The position numbers and the translations under genes are program-made. 64,000 nt of DNA, taken from the NCBI GenBank assembly GCA_023333565.1, contig JAJKFH010002198.1, positions 310,001 to 374,000 of the forward strand, read 5' to 3'. The notes under the pieces are model-generated. The model saw only the letters and a program-made list of their open reading frames with translations, ran no database searches and had not been told where the DNA came from. Shown here in pieces: positions 37,668-49,623 of the stretch. The stretch is from Puffinus mauretanicus (Eukaryota > Chordata > Aves > Procellariiformes > Procellariidae). Positions within the stretch are counted from its first letter, which is position 1. Every line of letters starts with the position of its first letter.

Positions 37668-40600
37668 GATTGCCAGGGTTGCCATTGACTTCTTACAGTC
37701 CTTTGTTAAAATACTTTTTTCATGTGCAATAGCTTAACTTTTTTTTTTTTAATTTTAAATTCTACTGAAGTCAGAGTCCCTTGTATGCATTAATTAGTAT
37801 TGCATGCTCTTTGCTCTAGGAGGCTTTGCTTAATTCGCATTTATACCAGACTGTACCATTTCTGATGCAGCGCAACGTGTGCCAGCAAGTGAAAAAAATT
37901 GTAGTTTGCTTTTTTTTTTAAGGTTGCATAACAAAAAACTAGGTAAGATGGGGGAAATCTCTAGTACAAAAATGTGTTAGTAAGATAGTCTGCATTAGGA
38001 CCAGAAGTAAAACAGCAGTGCAAGCCAGATACAAAATGGAGAAAAACTACCTGCAAAAATTAGAGCAGTAGAAAATTAGAGCAGTAATAGAAAGCTTTTT
38101 TCCTTGACTTAATTCTCAGGTATCCGTTTCCCAGGGTATCTATAACCTTGATGTTTTGTCTTTTCAGCTCTGTATATTAAAAGCAATGAGTATTCATTCA
38201 AGTGGTTTTTTCACTATTGACGCAGCAATACTTTCACTGTTCATACCAAGATACAGTTATAGTAACTAAATTTGTATAGTATTTGGCAAACATACCTTTC
38301 TGCAGGAAGGATTTTCATACATTTGGATAAAAGTCTGTTTCTGTAAGGAAATGCATATTACCTTTGTTCATTAGTGTCAGATTATAAACTTTCTCATTGT
38401 TGTAGTTGTTACCACAATTGATAGAAAGTTGTAGCAAATACACTTTTTAACTTTTGTTGAATAATACCTGGGTGAATATTTGTTAGCAGACCAACAACTG
38501 TAGCAATAAAAATGTGTGAAGGGTTACCAGGAATGCTTAAGGAACATACACTCCACCTGAACTGTAAGGTTAATTGAAAACAGTTTTTTCCCCTTAAATT
38601 AACAGTACATTGGTGTATCCAAGTTCTCAGTTTTCTTTCACAACATAGGTGTGCAGACAGTTTGTTTAGATGTTTAAATATTTTCCCATCTGTTCTGTCA
38701 AAATTATTGATTGAGCAACAAGCTATTTGTAATGTCCTATCGGAAAGTCTATATCTAATGTATTAAAAGAAACCATAACTAGGTCAAAAATGTAATTGCT
38801 TTTCCAGTAAGTTGCCTTGGTTATCTAGCACAAAGTACGAAACCAATATTTTGATATTGTTCTTTTAAAGATAAAACCCAATGCTGACAACCCTCTGTAG
38901 TAGATTGACAATGAATTGTATGAAGCCTTTCATGCTCAAGGTTATTGCTAAATTTGTCTGTTTGCAGAGTCCAGAAGTTATAGCAACTGACTACCATTTA
39001 GAGGTCTGTGGGAACTATGTTTCTTGGTTGTGTGAATTTCTGCTGTGTAACCAAAACTCTTCCAGAGGCTGTTCATTAGGGATGTTTTGTTTCAAGAAAA
39101 CGCAGTAAAAACAGAATTAAGGGATTTTCTACATTCAGCTCAATTTGTGTCCGAAGCAGTCACACCTTGTCCAGTATTCTGTGATTAGTGAAGTATCAGA
39201 GAATCCTAGTCTCACTGAAGGCAAGGGGAAATACATTACTGACTTAAGATGGTCACAGACTTCACCTGTTATACTGCTGACTAACCTCCTAAAAAAATTA
39301 TTTTCACAAAATCTTATAAAAGCATTGCATGTGTTTCTATCAACTTCTCTTTGGCTGATTCATTTAATTGCCTGCTTCCGAAGTCTCTGCCCCAAGCCCT
39401 TGTAAACAAGAGTTTGCAGATGTGTCTCAAGCTGTGCCTCCCAAAAAACTTTCAGCTCTAGATACTGAAGAAATAAAGAAATATAAAAGATATCTTTTCA
39501 CTGGTTTTCACCATAAAAATTAAATGGGCATTTAATTATAGTCCAAATTCTGTGGACTGTAAGCTATTAAAGGAATGACATACCTGAAGCAAAGGAGACC
39601 TGGAGATGTATTGATTGATAAACCTAAAGATTAAAATCTACAACCACTGGTGAAGTAGAGGAGGAAGTCTTTTTAATGGATTTTGTTTTCTGGGAAAGAG
39701 AAAACTTCCAGTGGTACTAAAGATTTTTATTAACATTTTCGAGTCCAAGACACTGAACTTTTCAGCAGTGGGGAATAGTATTAGAAGATTGCTTTTTTTG
39801 TCAATAAATGCAAACACAAGAATATTTTTCTTTTCTGATTTGTAGTTACTTGTCAGCAAAATGAATTGTTATGTATGAGGGGCAAACACAATTGAATTAC
39901 TGCGATCTTAGCAGCCCTGTAGTGTGTTTGTGTTGTCTTAATCTTCACAAAGTTCAGGCTGTGAACTGAGTTTTTTATTTTGTATGTAGAGCTCGATGGT
40001 CTTTGCTCTGTGTATGAAGCCCTATTCCATCGTATACTTGGTCATTACCGATAATACTCTCCAGAAACCCCAAAATGTGCAGAGGCAGTGGAGTCACTAG
40101 AGAATACTTTGTTTTCCCTTGTTACAGTTGGCTATTCCTGCTATCTCAGTACATTTAAAAGAGTTGAGTTGCCTTTTGACCCCAGTACAAATGAAAGTTT
40201 TAAGGTAAATAAATAGCTTTCCCTTAGCTGAAACTATAATATTGTCCAGTGCCTCTAAAACATCCATAAAAGCACTAAAGTACCTGCGTATGCCTAAAGT
40301 ACCAGCAGATGCCTGGCTAATGTTTCTTGCTTCTTAGAAAGTGTGTGTGTTACTTAACCTCTTGCATATTTATATATTTATAATAATATATATTTATAAG
40401 ACTGGAAGAATACAAACTTCAGTAGCACCTCTGCAGCTTTTTAAAAAGTGTCCATAGAAACCCAGGCTGTGTCCTCGTACTGCAGGTGTAGGCGTAAGTT
40501 TTAGAGGAGCCGCAACGCCTGTGAAAACTGCAGTGGTTTCAGTGCAGCAATGAGTTTATGTGCACTTTGGAACCCCGTTATACTGCTGGAGTGCTTTATA

Positions 40601-43264
40601 GAAATACAGGGTTGGGAAGAGAATCAGGCCCTAATCTTCCCATTAAGTGAGCACGGCTGTTGCAGCTGTCTGTGCGTGCAGGAATAACTGGCAGAGCCAG
40701 TGTAACCTCTGTGGTGTAACTTTGGGGCAGAGTTTGCCAAGCATTTCTTTCTGCAGCAGTGCCGCATCCGATGCTGCCTGCCCTGGTGTTCTCGCTTGTG
40801 CTACTGCAACTGTTCGCGTGGCAATTGAGTGGCTTAGGTCAGAAAACTTGATTCAGGTGAAAAATAACCCAGGGTGAAACTTTTTTTCCTTTTCTTCTTA
40901 GTACTGGCCTACTCTCTGATGTAGTGTGTTGCATAGTTTTGGCTAGGTAAGGGAAGTTGTGGTGAGGGAACAGAAACAAGAGTGTGAATTAGGCTGGCAC
41001 TGCCTCTGAAAGAACCAGTTGTTGAACTAGAGCCCTAAAAACAAATGGAGTAAGATTCCCTCAAGTAATAAAAATGATGGTCATTTTTTGAGTTTTATTT
41101 CCCATAATCTATGGTATCATCCAGACTGAACTGCAGTCAGCCTACCTCCTGCTTTACTCAACACTGGGAAGTCACTTGGGTACAGTGATGATGTGAGGTG
41201 TAAAAGAGGGATGAGTGAATATAAATGTTATCCATGCACTGAAGTCACATGGTGCTGGAGCTCTCATCTCCTAAAACCTCACCTAGATCTTGACGAGGTA
41301 GCTTGGGATTTTGGCACCCCACGTGTGTGAAGCAGATGAAGGAAGGGAAGTCATATCTGAATGATCTGACTATTTAAACAAATTTTGTGGAAGAAAGCAC
41401 GTAACTTCATCTTTACTTCATGAAAATGCACCTGACTGAAGTACGTACTCAGTGAAGCTACAGAAAGAGCAGCTAATGAATTCCATGTGATCCGTCTGTG
41501 TGATACCCCTAGAAAATATTAATGTATTACTTTACAACAGATACCAGAATGGTTGAGCTTGTGTCGTTTACGACGGTTTTGGTGGGCCTGCTGCCTTTCC
41601 TGCTGTGACCTTGAAGGGACTGGGTTGTTAGGACCGTGTATTCACTTAAAGACAGATTTTTTGGGTTCTTATGGGGGGAACAAGAACTGGCTGGAGATGA
41701 TGGAGGCAGCTTTTAAGGGCAGTGTACAAAGTCCAAGAGATCAGAATTTGCACTGTGTCTGTGCCTGGCCAGGTGCTTGGGCTGGTACCCCACATATACA
41801 AGGATACCCCACGAATACTGGAGGGACAGCAGTATCAGTTATCACAGCCCAAGGAGGCATTTCTGAAAGCAGGTACCCACCTCATGGTAGGCAAAAGATT
41901 GAATTATTCATAGGTATAAAGCCTGCAGCTGTGTGTCATGTTCATTTTAGCACTGAGTTGAAGCTTTCTTGACCTATGTTCAGTGTAATTAAAAACAAAT
42001 CCCTCAAATCCAAGAATTGTTTGGAAGGGATTCTGTAATGCTGGGGCAGTGTGTATAGACATGTTCTCATGCTTCCCCTAATTGTATGGATTTAGTCGTA
42101 GGAGCTGCTGGGCTCCAGCACTTCCATTGATTTGTCACAGTCTACAAATCCTGGAGTTTCTTAACACCATGAGGAGTAGAAATGACTTAAAGAAAATAAT
42201 TGTGTGTATTTACTGTGAATGCATTATGCACAATTTCATTGCATTTATATTAAAATAAGTTGAGATGCATTTTGCTTTATTTACACTATTTTCAGGCTGT
42301 TTTCCTTTTGCCTAAATGAAACCCTTTTGATGCTCTAGCTTGTCTGGCTGGCTGTAAACCAGGTATTTAAACAAAAATAAAGAGTTGCCAGTTTTGCCAG
42401 CTGGGGATGAGAACCCGGCTGGTGATATGTGGGTTCGGGAGGCAGTTAATCCAGCTTTTATGCTTTTTTATGATTTTATGTAAAAAGAGGTTAAAAATCA
42501 CATTTGGCTCTTTCTTTGTACCACTGTTTTGTTGCTGTTGTGGGAATGCAGCACAAGGTTGCTCATACTTTTTATTATTATTAGGTAAAGTCCTGCATAA
42601 ATTAGGTAAAGCCCCAGATACAGTTCGCTTTAGCTACTGGCCATGTGATTTGCCTTGTTCAGAGAATGATGCGTTTTATCTTCCCGTTGCCTTCTTTTAT
42701 AAATCACACATGCAAACCACACCTCAACTTACTTGTAAAAAGAATCTACCACTGCCTTGCAATTTTATATATTCTACTAGCTTCAAAAGAAAAGAGTAGC
42801 TCACGGTACAAATAGGAGAAATGGTAACGGTGCTAATAGATATAGTAGAAAAATACATAATGTTTTTATTCTGTAGCAGAAGAAACGGTGATTTAAAGAC
42901 AAGCGTCACATTTCATGTACAGTTTTTCAGCAAATAGCTTGCAATATGCTCAAACTCATAAAACATTTAATTTTAAAATGCAGGAGTTATTTTAGTTAGT
43001 TTTGTCATATGTACTTATTCAGATAATTTGTTGTATTTTACACTTCCCAAAATTTCACCCTCTATTTGGAAATATCAATGATGTAACGAGTCTGTGTGTT
43101 TTGGCACAGTTGTAAATAGTATGTGTTAATGTGTTAATATTTATGATTTTTTAATCTTATATACACAGGAGGGATTTGTAATACACTTCTTTTCATCATG
43201 TTTCCACTACTAATCCTTAAGGACAGTGAAAACCAGGAATATGAATGCATTAATTACTGTGGGA

Positions 43265-43340
43265 TTGTCAAAATCGCCATACTGGATCAGATTGCATTTT
43301 GTTTCTGCTAGTAGCATGTACCAGATACTTCAGAGCAGGG
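43265..43340 (+). repeat. Remnant of an old amniote interspersed repeat
   Basis: The blocks 'cgccatactggatcaga' (43275-43291) and 'gtaccagatacttcagag' (43318-43335) resemble a common reptile/bird repeat containing 'gccatactgggtcagacc' and 'ccagatgcttcagagg' at a similar spacing. This is from memory of the motif only. The copy is short and decayed. Confidence 0.35.
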
Positions 43341-44991
43341 TTGGATTTACTGTGGGAGAAAAAGGAGAGGCAGATAAACGAGTTTGACACCCCTTGTTAG
43401 GACTGGGTAGGGTAGCGCATGTGTCCTATGATGTGGTCACGGCCGCTTAGTGTCCCCAGGTGGGTGAGGGCTGTGGCTGCCCTTGCTTCAGAGGAAATTA
43501 TTGGAAGTCATCTTACACTTTTTAGACAACCACAAGATAATGTACTCACAGAAAAAGGTTATTTCTGATCTGTTAGAGGTTGCCTTATTCATTGAAGCCT
43601 GAAGGCTTTACTACACATTATCAGATTTTCACCACTATATATCTAAATGACTGTCCTCTGTGTCTATTTACAGTTTGAATCTGGGTGAGCTCTTGATGGT
43701 GGTGATTGCATGTGTCTGTGTGTGGTAAAAAGTATTTTGTTTTCTGTGGATTAGTTTGTTGTTTGTTTGTTTTTTTTTTAAATCAGTCATATGTGCTGCC
43801 TTTCAGAATCTGCCTTTTAATGATACAGAAACAATTCTTTATAAAGAATTATTTCGTTCTTTATAAATATAGTCCAACTGTATTAGTTGCATTTCTTTGA
43901 TCTTTCTGTTTATTATTTGAGTCTAATTTCTTGTTTTAAGGTTTTTGCCTCTTCAATAGATCTTTCTGCAGCAAATATTGGCAATCTGGCACATAAAGTT
44001 GTAGTGCCTTCTGTGTTACCATTTATTAACTTCTAACTGTTCTATCTTTTTTGAGTGGAAGGGTATGATCTTCTAGAAATTCACAGAAATTGGAATTATA
44101 TATGTATATATTCAGTAACCTTCAGTTTCCTTATTGCTTATAGTTTCATTATGGGTGTATGCTGCTGTTATGTTGTCTTCATTTCTGTAGTTTACTATGA
44201 AGGTGTATTAAGGTCAAGACACACTGCTTAGATTCCTTGTTCCAATTCTCTGGGGCTGCTGGGAGAAGGGCTGTGGAGTAGGGCTTAGGCATACAACATT
44301 GGAGGCATTATGTCAACAAATTATATAAACATTACCATATTTCTGTGATCATATAATAGCATACAAACATAGTGTCATAGTAAACATAGTATCATAAACA
44401 TTGTCTCATTTCTTTGTATTAGCACAGTTCAGTTGTTTGGATTACTAATGAAACTGTCAGGAGAAACGCATTGAAGACTTTTAATATAAACAAAGATCAT
44501 AAAGAAGCTAAGCTTACCTTAGTAAGATTAAGGCGTTTCTAAATTTGAGGCTTTATTCTTACAGGTGGGGTAAGGAGAGAGGAAGTGACTGAGCAAGGAG
44601 ATGCTTCACTACTTCTCCCAGAAGAATGCTAACCGAGGCAGTAGTGTCCGTAGATGAAGTGTCTCTTCCTAAAACTCTGTACACCATAAATGGGATGGTA
44701 GAGGACATAGGAAAGGGGAAAATGCAGTCATGACCATTTTTAGCAGGTCATTCTCAACTTTATATTTTGCTTTTAGCAGTACGGTCCCCGTTACGCCTGG
44801 AATTTCAGTGAGCTCAGGTGTGTGGGTCAGTACTGCAGTTGCATGAATTGAGCCAGGTTCTGGGAGCCCTTGTGGCACATTGTGAAAATAAAGTCTTGGA
44901 AACACATTCATACAGAGATGCATCAAATAGGCTGAAATGGTTGTGTCTGAAATAGTGCATGTCTTACAGCTGGTTTTGGTTTCTGTCTTAG

Positions 44992-45206
44992 GTGTTGGAA
45001 GATAATGACTATGGTCGTGCAGTGGACTGGTGGGGATTAGGAGTTGTCATGTATGAAATGATGTGTGGAAGATTACCGTTCTACAACCAAGATCATGAGA
45101 AGCTATTTGAACTGATACTAATGGAGGACATAAAATTTCCTCGAACTCTGTCTGCAGATGCAAAATCATTACTATCAGGCCTACTGATAAAGGATCCAAA
45201 TAAGCG
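44992..45206 (+). CDS. AKT3: AKT3 coding exon, residues 317-388 (kinase C-lobe)
   Basis: At 215 nt this is the largest coding exon, the conserved AKT-family size. It starts [20 protein letters not shown], containing the helix-F DWWGLG block, and continues through [20 protein letters not shown] to IKDPNK. It ends with the first two bases of Arg388 before GTAAGT. The GTG at 44992 encodes Val317 and is not a start codon. Residue 371 is Ala here (TLSADAKS), where I remember Ser in human AKT3, a conservative difference on the C-lobe surface. The minus-strand frame at 45093-45302 is a shadow. Confidence 0.98.
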
Positions 45207-47922
45207 GTAAGTGAAATTACTTGGGTATACAGGCGTAATAAATACTCTCATCATACTGGGTAATGTAAAAATAGGCCAGTGGTGCCTGGTCTTCCTGGCC
45301 AAAGGACCTGTCAGTCACAGGAAAGGGCCACATGCAGCCATACTGTCTCAGATTTCCACCTTTTCAATACAGCAACGATACACAAAGTGAGTTTAACAAG
45401 TAAAAGGGGAAAGTGCATATGGAAGAGAACACTTTTTTAATCATTCACAGAAAACAGAAGGATCTTTTTAGGTTTAGATTGTATACTGGAATAAAGGGAA
45501 AGCTCTAAATCGTTTTTCAGAGTATGACTTAATCCTGAGTTGGCTGTAGTGTCTCATGGGGACTACACCACTTTTTGTTGGAAGTGATCATGCCAGAAGA
45601 CATGTATAGACAGCCACAGATAAGTTTTATTAGGGCATGTAAATAGATAACATATTAGACCACGTAAACTAGAAACTGGTTAAAGAATACATCTTCTGAG
45701 TGAAATTTAAATACAGTGGTTTGAAAGCAAGTATCACCCAGCTGCTGCCTGTGCCTTTTTGTGGTGGGCTTTTCCCTCTGGGACTGTTGCCTAGGAGAGC
45801 CATTTTCCAGTGGCTCCTGCACTGGACTAGCAGTCCCCTCTGGTTCTAAAACAAATCTCTGTCTTTGTAAATCAGTGGGATTTGTCTGTAGGTCCCCTCT
45901 TTTCCCCAGTCTCTCTGTTGTTCTTGTGAGTCTCTTGGCATGTTTTAAGGCTGCAGGCATTTTGTCTGTCTGTCTCTCTTCTCTAGTCCTCCTTCATCCT
46001 CAGTTTGTTCTCAAGAAGTTTTCAGTAGTGGGCATTGCTTGCTGGCACTCAGGGCAGGTCTGGTTGCCATGTCTCTCTGAGGGGTTTGCCTGCATGCAGT
46101 CAAGTGCAGCAGCCAGTTCAGCACAAGTGGTCAGCCTTTCTGCTGCTGCCCAGCAATGCCTGTTTAACTGAATTTACTGTATGCAGTAAAAGCAAACTGT
46201 GACCAACCAACCAAATACCTGGAGACTAAAGTAAAAATTTGTTCCTGTAGCAACTCCTAATGCATTTTAACCTCCAAACAATCTGACCCATCAAATATAT
46301 TAACCTTTAGAATTGAAAAGATACTTCCTTCTAGTTAATCTTTGCAGACATTAGTGTTTATTACAGACTTAATTTACAGGCTTATTCATACTCAAGTTCT
46401 GGTGCTAGCTAATGCTAAATAGGGTGGGAGCACAGAGGTTAACTGCAACTCAGCTTTTCTCTGAGCAGCTGGATGGGAAGATATTGAGAGAAGTCTGGAG
46501 ACTACAGGCTAACTGGGATGCTTAGCAGAGACGTAGAGAATTTTACAATAGAAGAGGAATACAGCTTGGAAATGAGAATAGCTTTATACCTAGTTACTGC
46601 AAGGCTGAGGTAGTAGTCCAGAATATTTTTGTAATTTGGCAGCAGGGTAATACCAATACGGATTTTTTTTTCTTGGTTGTGGGAATTACTGCTCCTTGCA
46701 ATAAATGCTTTAGCGAGGAATTTCTCTTACTTAAAAGGTTGCTTTTAAAATTTGTCTTTATATCTTTAGCAGTTCCTTTTAATGCAACACAAACTACTTG
46801 TGTCACTCTTCTTGTCAATATTTAACATGTATGGGCTGCTTGTTCAGTTAAGATTAGCTTTTCTTCTGTTGCAACTTCTTTCTGTTAGACCGGTAGGATG
46901 GCCAGTCTCAGGAAGAAGTGAGATGAGAGCTAAGCAGTCCTGAAAGTCTGTGTGCTGTTGAAAGCGGCAGAGGTTCCCTTCACTGGATGTGTGGTTCCTT
47001 CTCCACCAACAGCAGCAGCTCAAGGGAGCTCACTGAACTTGTTGAGTCAAATTTGACTTGCTAATGCAACACAAACCAGCCAATTCTTTCTTGTTTTCTC
47101 ATTGCAGGGTTAGTTTTCTTCCAGGTTAGTGAGCTGACTCAGCTCACAGTCATCAGTGGGAATGATGCTGTAGATACAAGTGAGAGGGGAGAGGTATGGG
47201 CAGGGGTGGGACCCTCCTCTTCTGGCAGCAGTAACCACACTTCCATGAGCTCAGATCACCTTGGGCAAGTTCAACAAAGTAGGTGGAATTCACTTCCTAA
47301 GATGATTTGCCAGAGTCTGGCTTTGGCAAGCTATGGGCCACAGTGAATAGTGTGGTTATTTACAATGGCCTTTAAATAACCTTCTCAGCAGGCCTACAAT
47401 TTATTAATTTATACTAATTGACTCAGATTGAGACTATTTTATGGTAATTGGTTAATTGTTACAGCACCCAGATGCAACAGCAGTGAACACTGTATGAAAA
47501 TGATGTGTGAGTCATTACTGATTCAGTGCCTGGCACCTCCTTGGCAAAATTTTATGTCAGCATTGTTGGGTTGGTCTGGGTTTTTAATAGTGCCAGAACG
47601 TTAGTTGGTCTTTCAAGAAAACTAAACTTAAGTATGTTTTTAAAATGAATGAATTATTAAAAAAGCTCATCATGGACAGTAGTGAACACTGTAGTTGGAT
47701 TAATCAGATAGAATAGACCATGGCATGGATGCTTCTACTATCACATTTTCTCTCCAGATCACCTGAATTCATATTAAACAGGTGAGAATTACATATTAAA
47801 TGGGTGAGAATTGTTCCTAGATAGTCAAAACCAAATTATTACTTTTCCAACCATTACAATAACTTAGTCTCCCTTTAAGAGTAATGCTTGTTTAATATGA
47901 TTTTTTTTTCCCCACTCTCTAG
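45207..47922 (+). other. AKT3: AKT3 intron, 2716 bp
   Basis: The donor is GTAAGT and the acceptor is CCCCACTCTCTAG (ending at 47922), with a good pyrimidine tract. The 45720-46170 and 46880-47340 stretches are less AT-rich and carry open frames on both strands (for example 45761-46171, + and 45655-45960, -). The predicted peptides are not recognisable. No named repeat was recognised. Confidence 0.88.
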
Positions 47923-48010
47923 ACTTGGTGGAGGCCCAGATGATGCAAAAGAAATCATGCGTCATAGTTTCTTTGCTGGAGTAAACTGGCAAGATGTGTA
48001 TGATAAAAAG
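47923..48010 (+). CDS. AKT3: AKT3 coding exon, residues 388-417 (end of kinase domain)
   Basis: This 88-nt exon starts with the last base of Arg388 and reads [20 protein letters not shown] followed by NWQDVYDKK, ending at a codon boundary before GTACGT. It finishes the catalytic domain (to about residue 405) and begins the AGC tail. Residue 406 is Ala (SFFAGVNW), where I remember Ser in human AKT3 (AKT1 also has Ala here). Confidence 0.98.
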
Positions 48011-49554
48011 GTACGTCTTTATATGACATTGAATAATCTGGCTTCTGCAAGGTGGTTTCTACTGATAGTCATAGGACTGCTGCTCTCTGAAGTTAGTCAT
48101 GTTTTTCTTTGCAACTGTCTGTGTTAATACAAATGAATAATTATTCTGAACTATGTGTATTTACTTAATCTTTTGGTTTTTAGTAATAATTTGTCAGTGG
48201 ACCAAAAATAAATTTTGCAAACCAACCTAAACTCAGCAAAGATTTTTCTTTTATTATGTAAATGTCCAAATCTTTTCCTTTCCTTTTTTCTTCCTGGGCC
48301 TTCAAGAGAAAAGTAGGTGTATGACTCAAGATAATGTGAGAAAATGTAATGGAAGTTTATCCTGAATTGTCTTTTTATTTCTGCCTTTTATTGAAAAGTT
48401 GTTTTATGAAAATAGGAAAATGAAGTGATTGGAAGGGTCTCATAGCAAAAAACTACTTTCTGATTGTTTGTGTTTAAGTAGAAATCTTTTTCAAACTTAT
48501 TTTTAAAGAGATAGCTAAGAAAATTAAAATAGCATTAGAATACTGAGCCAAAACAGCTTGTGGAGAAAGCGAGTACTGGGAATTCAATTGGAACAGTTTT
48601 CTCTAAACCCAGTCCTATTCCTGTAATGATCAACACTTTGGGGATGATTTTAGAAAATGAATTTATCTTACTCAGTAGTGAAACTCAATTTGACTTACGT
48701 TGTTTTATATACAGAAGCTGATTTTATCTCAGTACTTGTGTAAGAATTTACTTGTTGCTATAAACCCCTTCTATTTTGATAAAGTCTTTTTTTTCCCCCC
48801 CAACTGTTCTACATTGTTAATTTGCCAGTTGAGCTGCGTAATTTTAAAAGATAGATTTTTCTCCTTTTTTTGCTTTGTTCAAATAAAAGGAAAATGGAAG
48901 ACATACGAATGAGCAGAATATGTTTATGCTACAATGTCAATGATACAAACTGTTTTTTCAGTTGTTGTTGAACTGGGATTTTAAAAATGTGTGGTTGTTG
49001 GTGTGGTACTTCTCTGACAAATACCGGAATTGAAATAAGAGCCTGTATATGATGATACAAAATATGGTACTCTGAAGTTACTTGCTACAAGTGTGATTTT
49101 TCCCTGGCAGTATCATGAGGTTTCAAGAAACTCTGAAATAAATAATCAGAAGAAGTATATTAATCAGGTTACTTTATGAGCTCAACCACTGGTGGTTATG
49201 TAAGGACATTGTAGAGAAGCACTTCGAGGATAAAATCTAAAAATACAAGTTGAGGACCTTTCTGGAGTTTAAAAAAACCACTACAATCGATTGCATTGCA
49301 ATGTGCTAGGAGTGGGTGAGAAAGAAAAAGCTGTTACATTACTCTTGCTCTGTTGAAATCAAGATTTCTTAATTATTTTACATTAGAAATGGAGCTCTCA
49401 ATTCTACACTGTGTTTAACATGATATTTAGTTACGAAAATATAGATACTCTTAATTTTTAAGTGTGTGCTTTGAGTGTTTCCAAATCAACATGGCAAATG
49501 TCTTTCAGTCAAGATCTTATTCTGAGCTATTAAAATAAAAGGAGGTATTTTGCA

Positions 49555-49623
49555 GATATATATAGAAATAAAAATTTATATCAATTTATATAAATATATA
49601 AAAATATATATAAACATATAAAT
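49555..49623. repeat. AT-rich simple repeat (TATA-type)
   Basis: Imperfect TATA and ATAAA units run for about 70 bases. Confidence 0.85.

Larger units (their letters stand above)
26770..44991 (+). other. AKT3: AKT3 intron, 18.2 kb, largest in the window
   Basis: The donor is GTATGA and the acceptor is GGTTTCTGTCTTAG (ending at 44991). The intron contains a possible degraded retroelement (27300-30780), poly-T tracts at 33205-33223 and 37649-37667, a C/A homopolymer junction near 35143-35175, an AT-rich tract at 40370-40400 and an old repeat remnant at 43265-43340. Moderately GC-rich stretches at 40640-40860 and 41550-41970 carry open frames without recognisable domains. No AKT3 coding exon is missing between residues 316 and 317. 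Confidence 0.88.

Noticed and set aside
41553..41972. 139-codon + strand frame in the 18-kb intron
   Set aside because: No recognisable domain, and a second overlapping frame (41722-41913) is equally open. There is no gene context.
45655..46171. Overlapping frames of about 100-136 codons on both strands after the 215-nt exon
   Set aside because: They mirror each other in a less AT-rich stretch and neither resembles a known protein.
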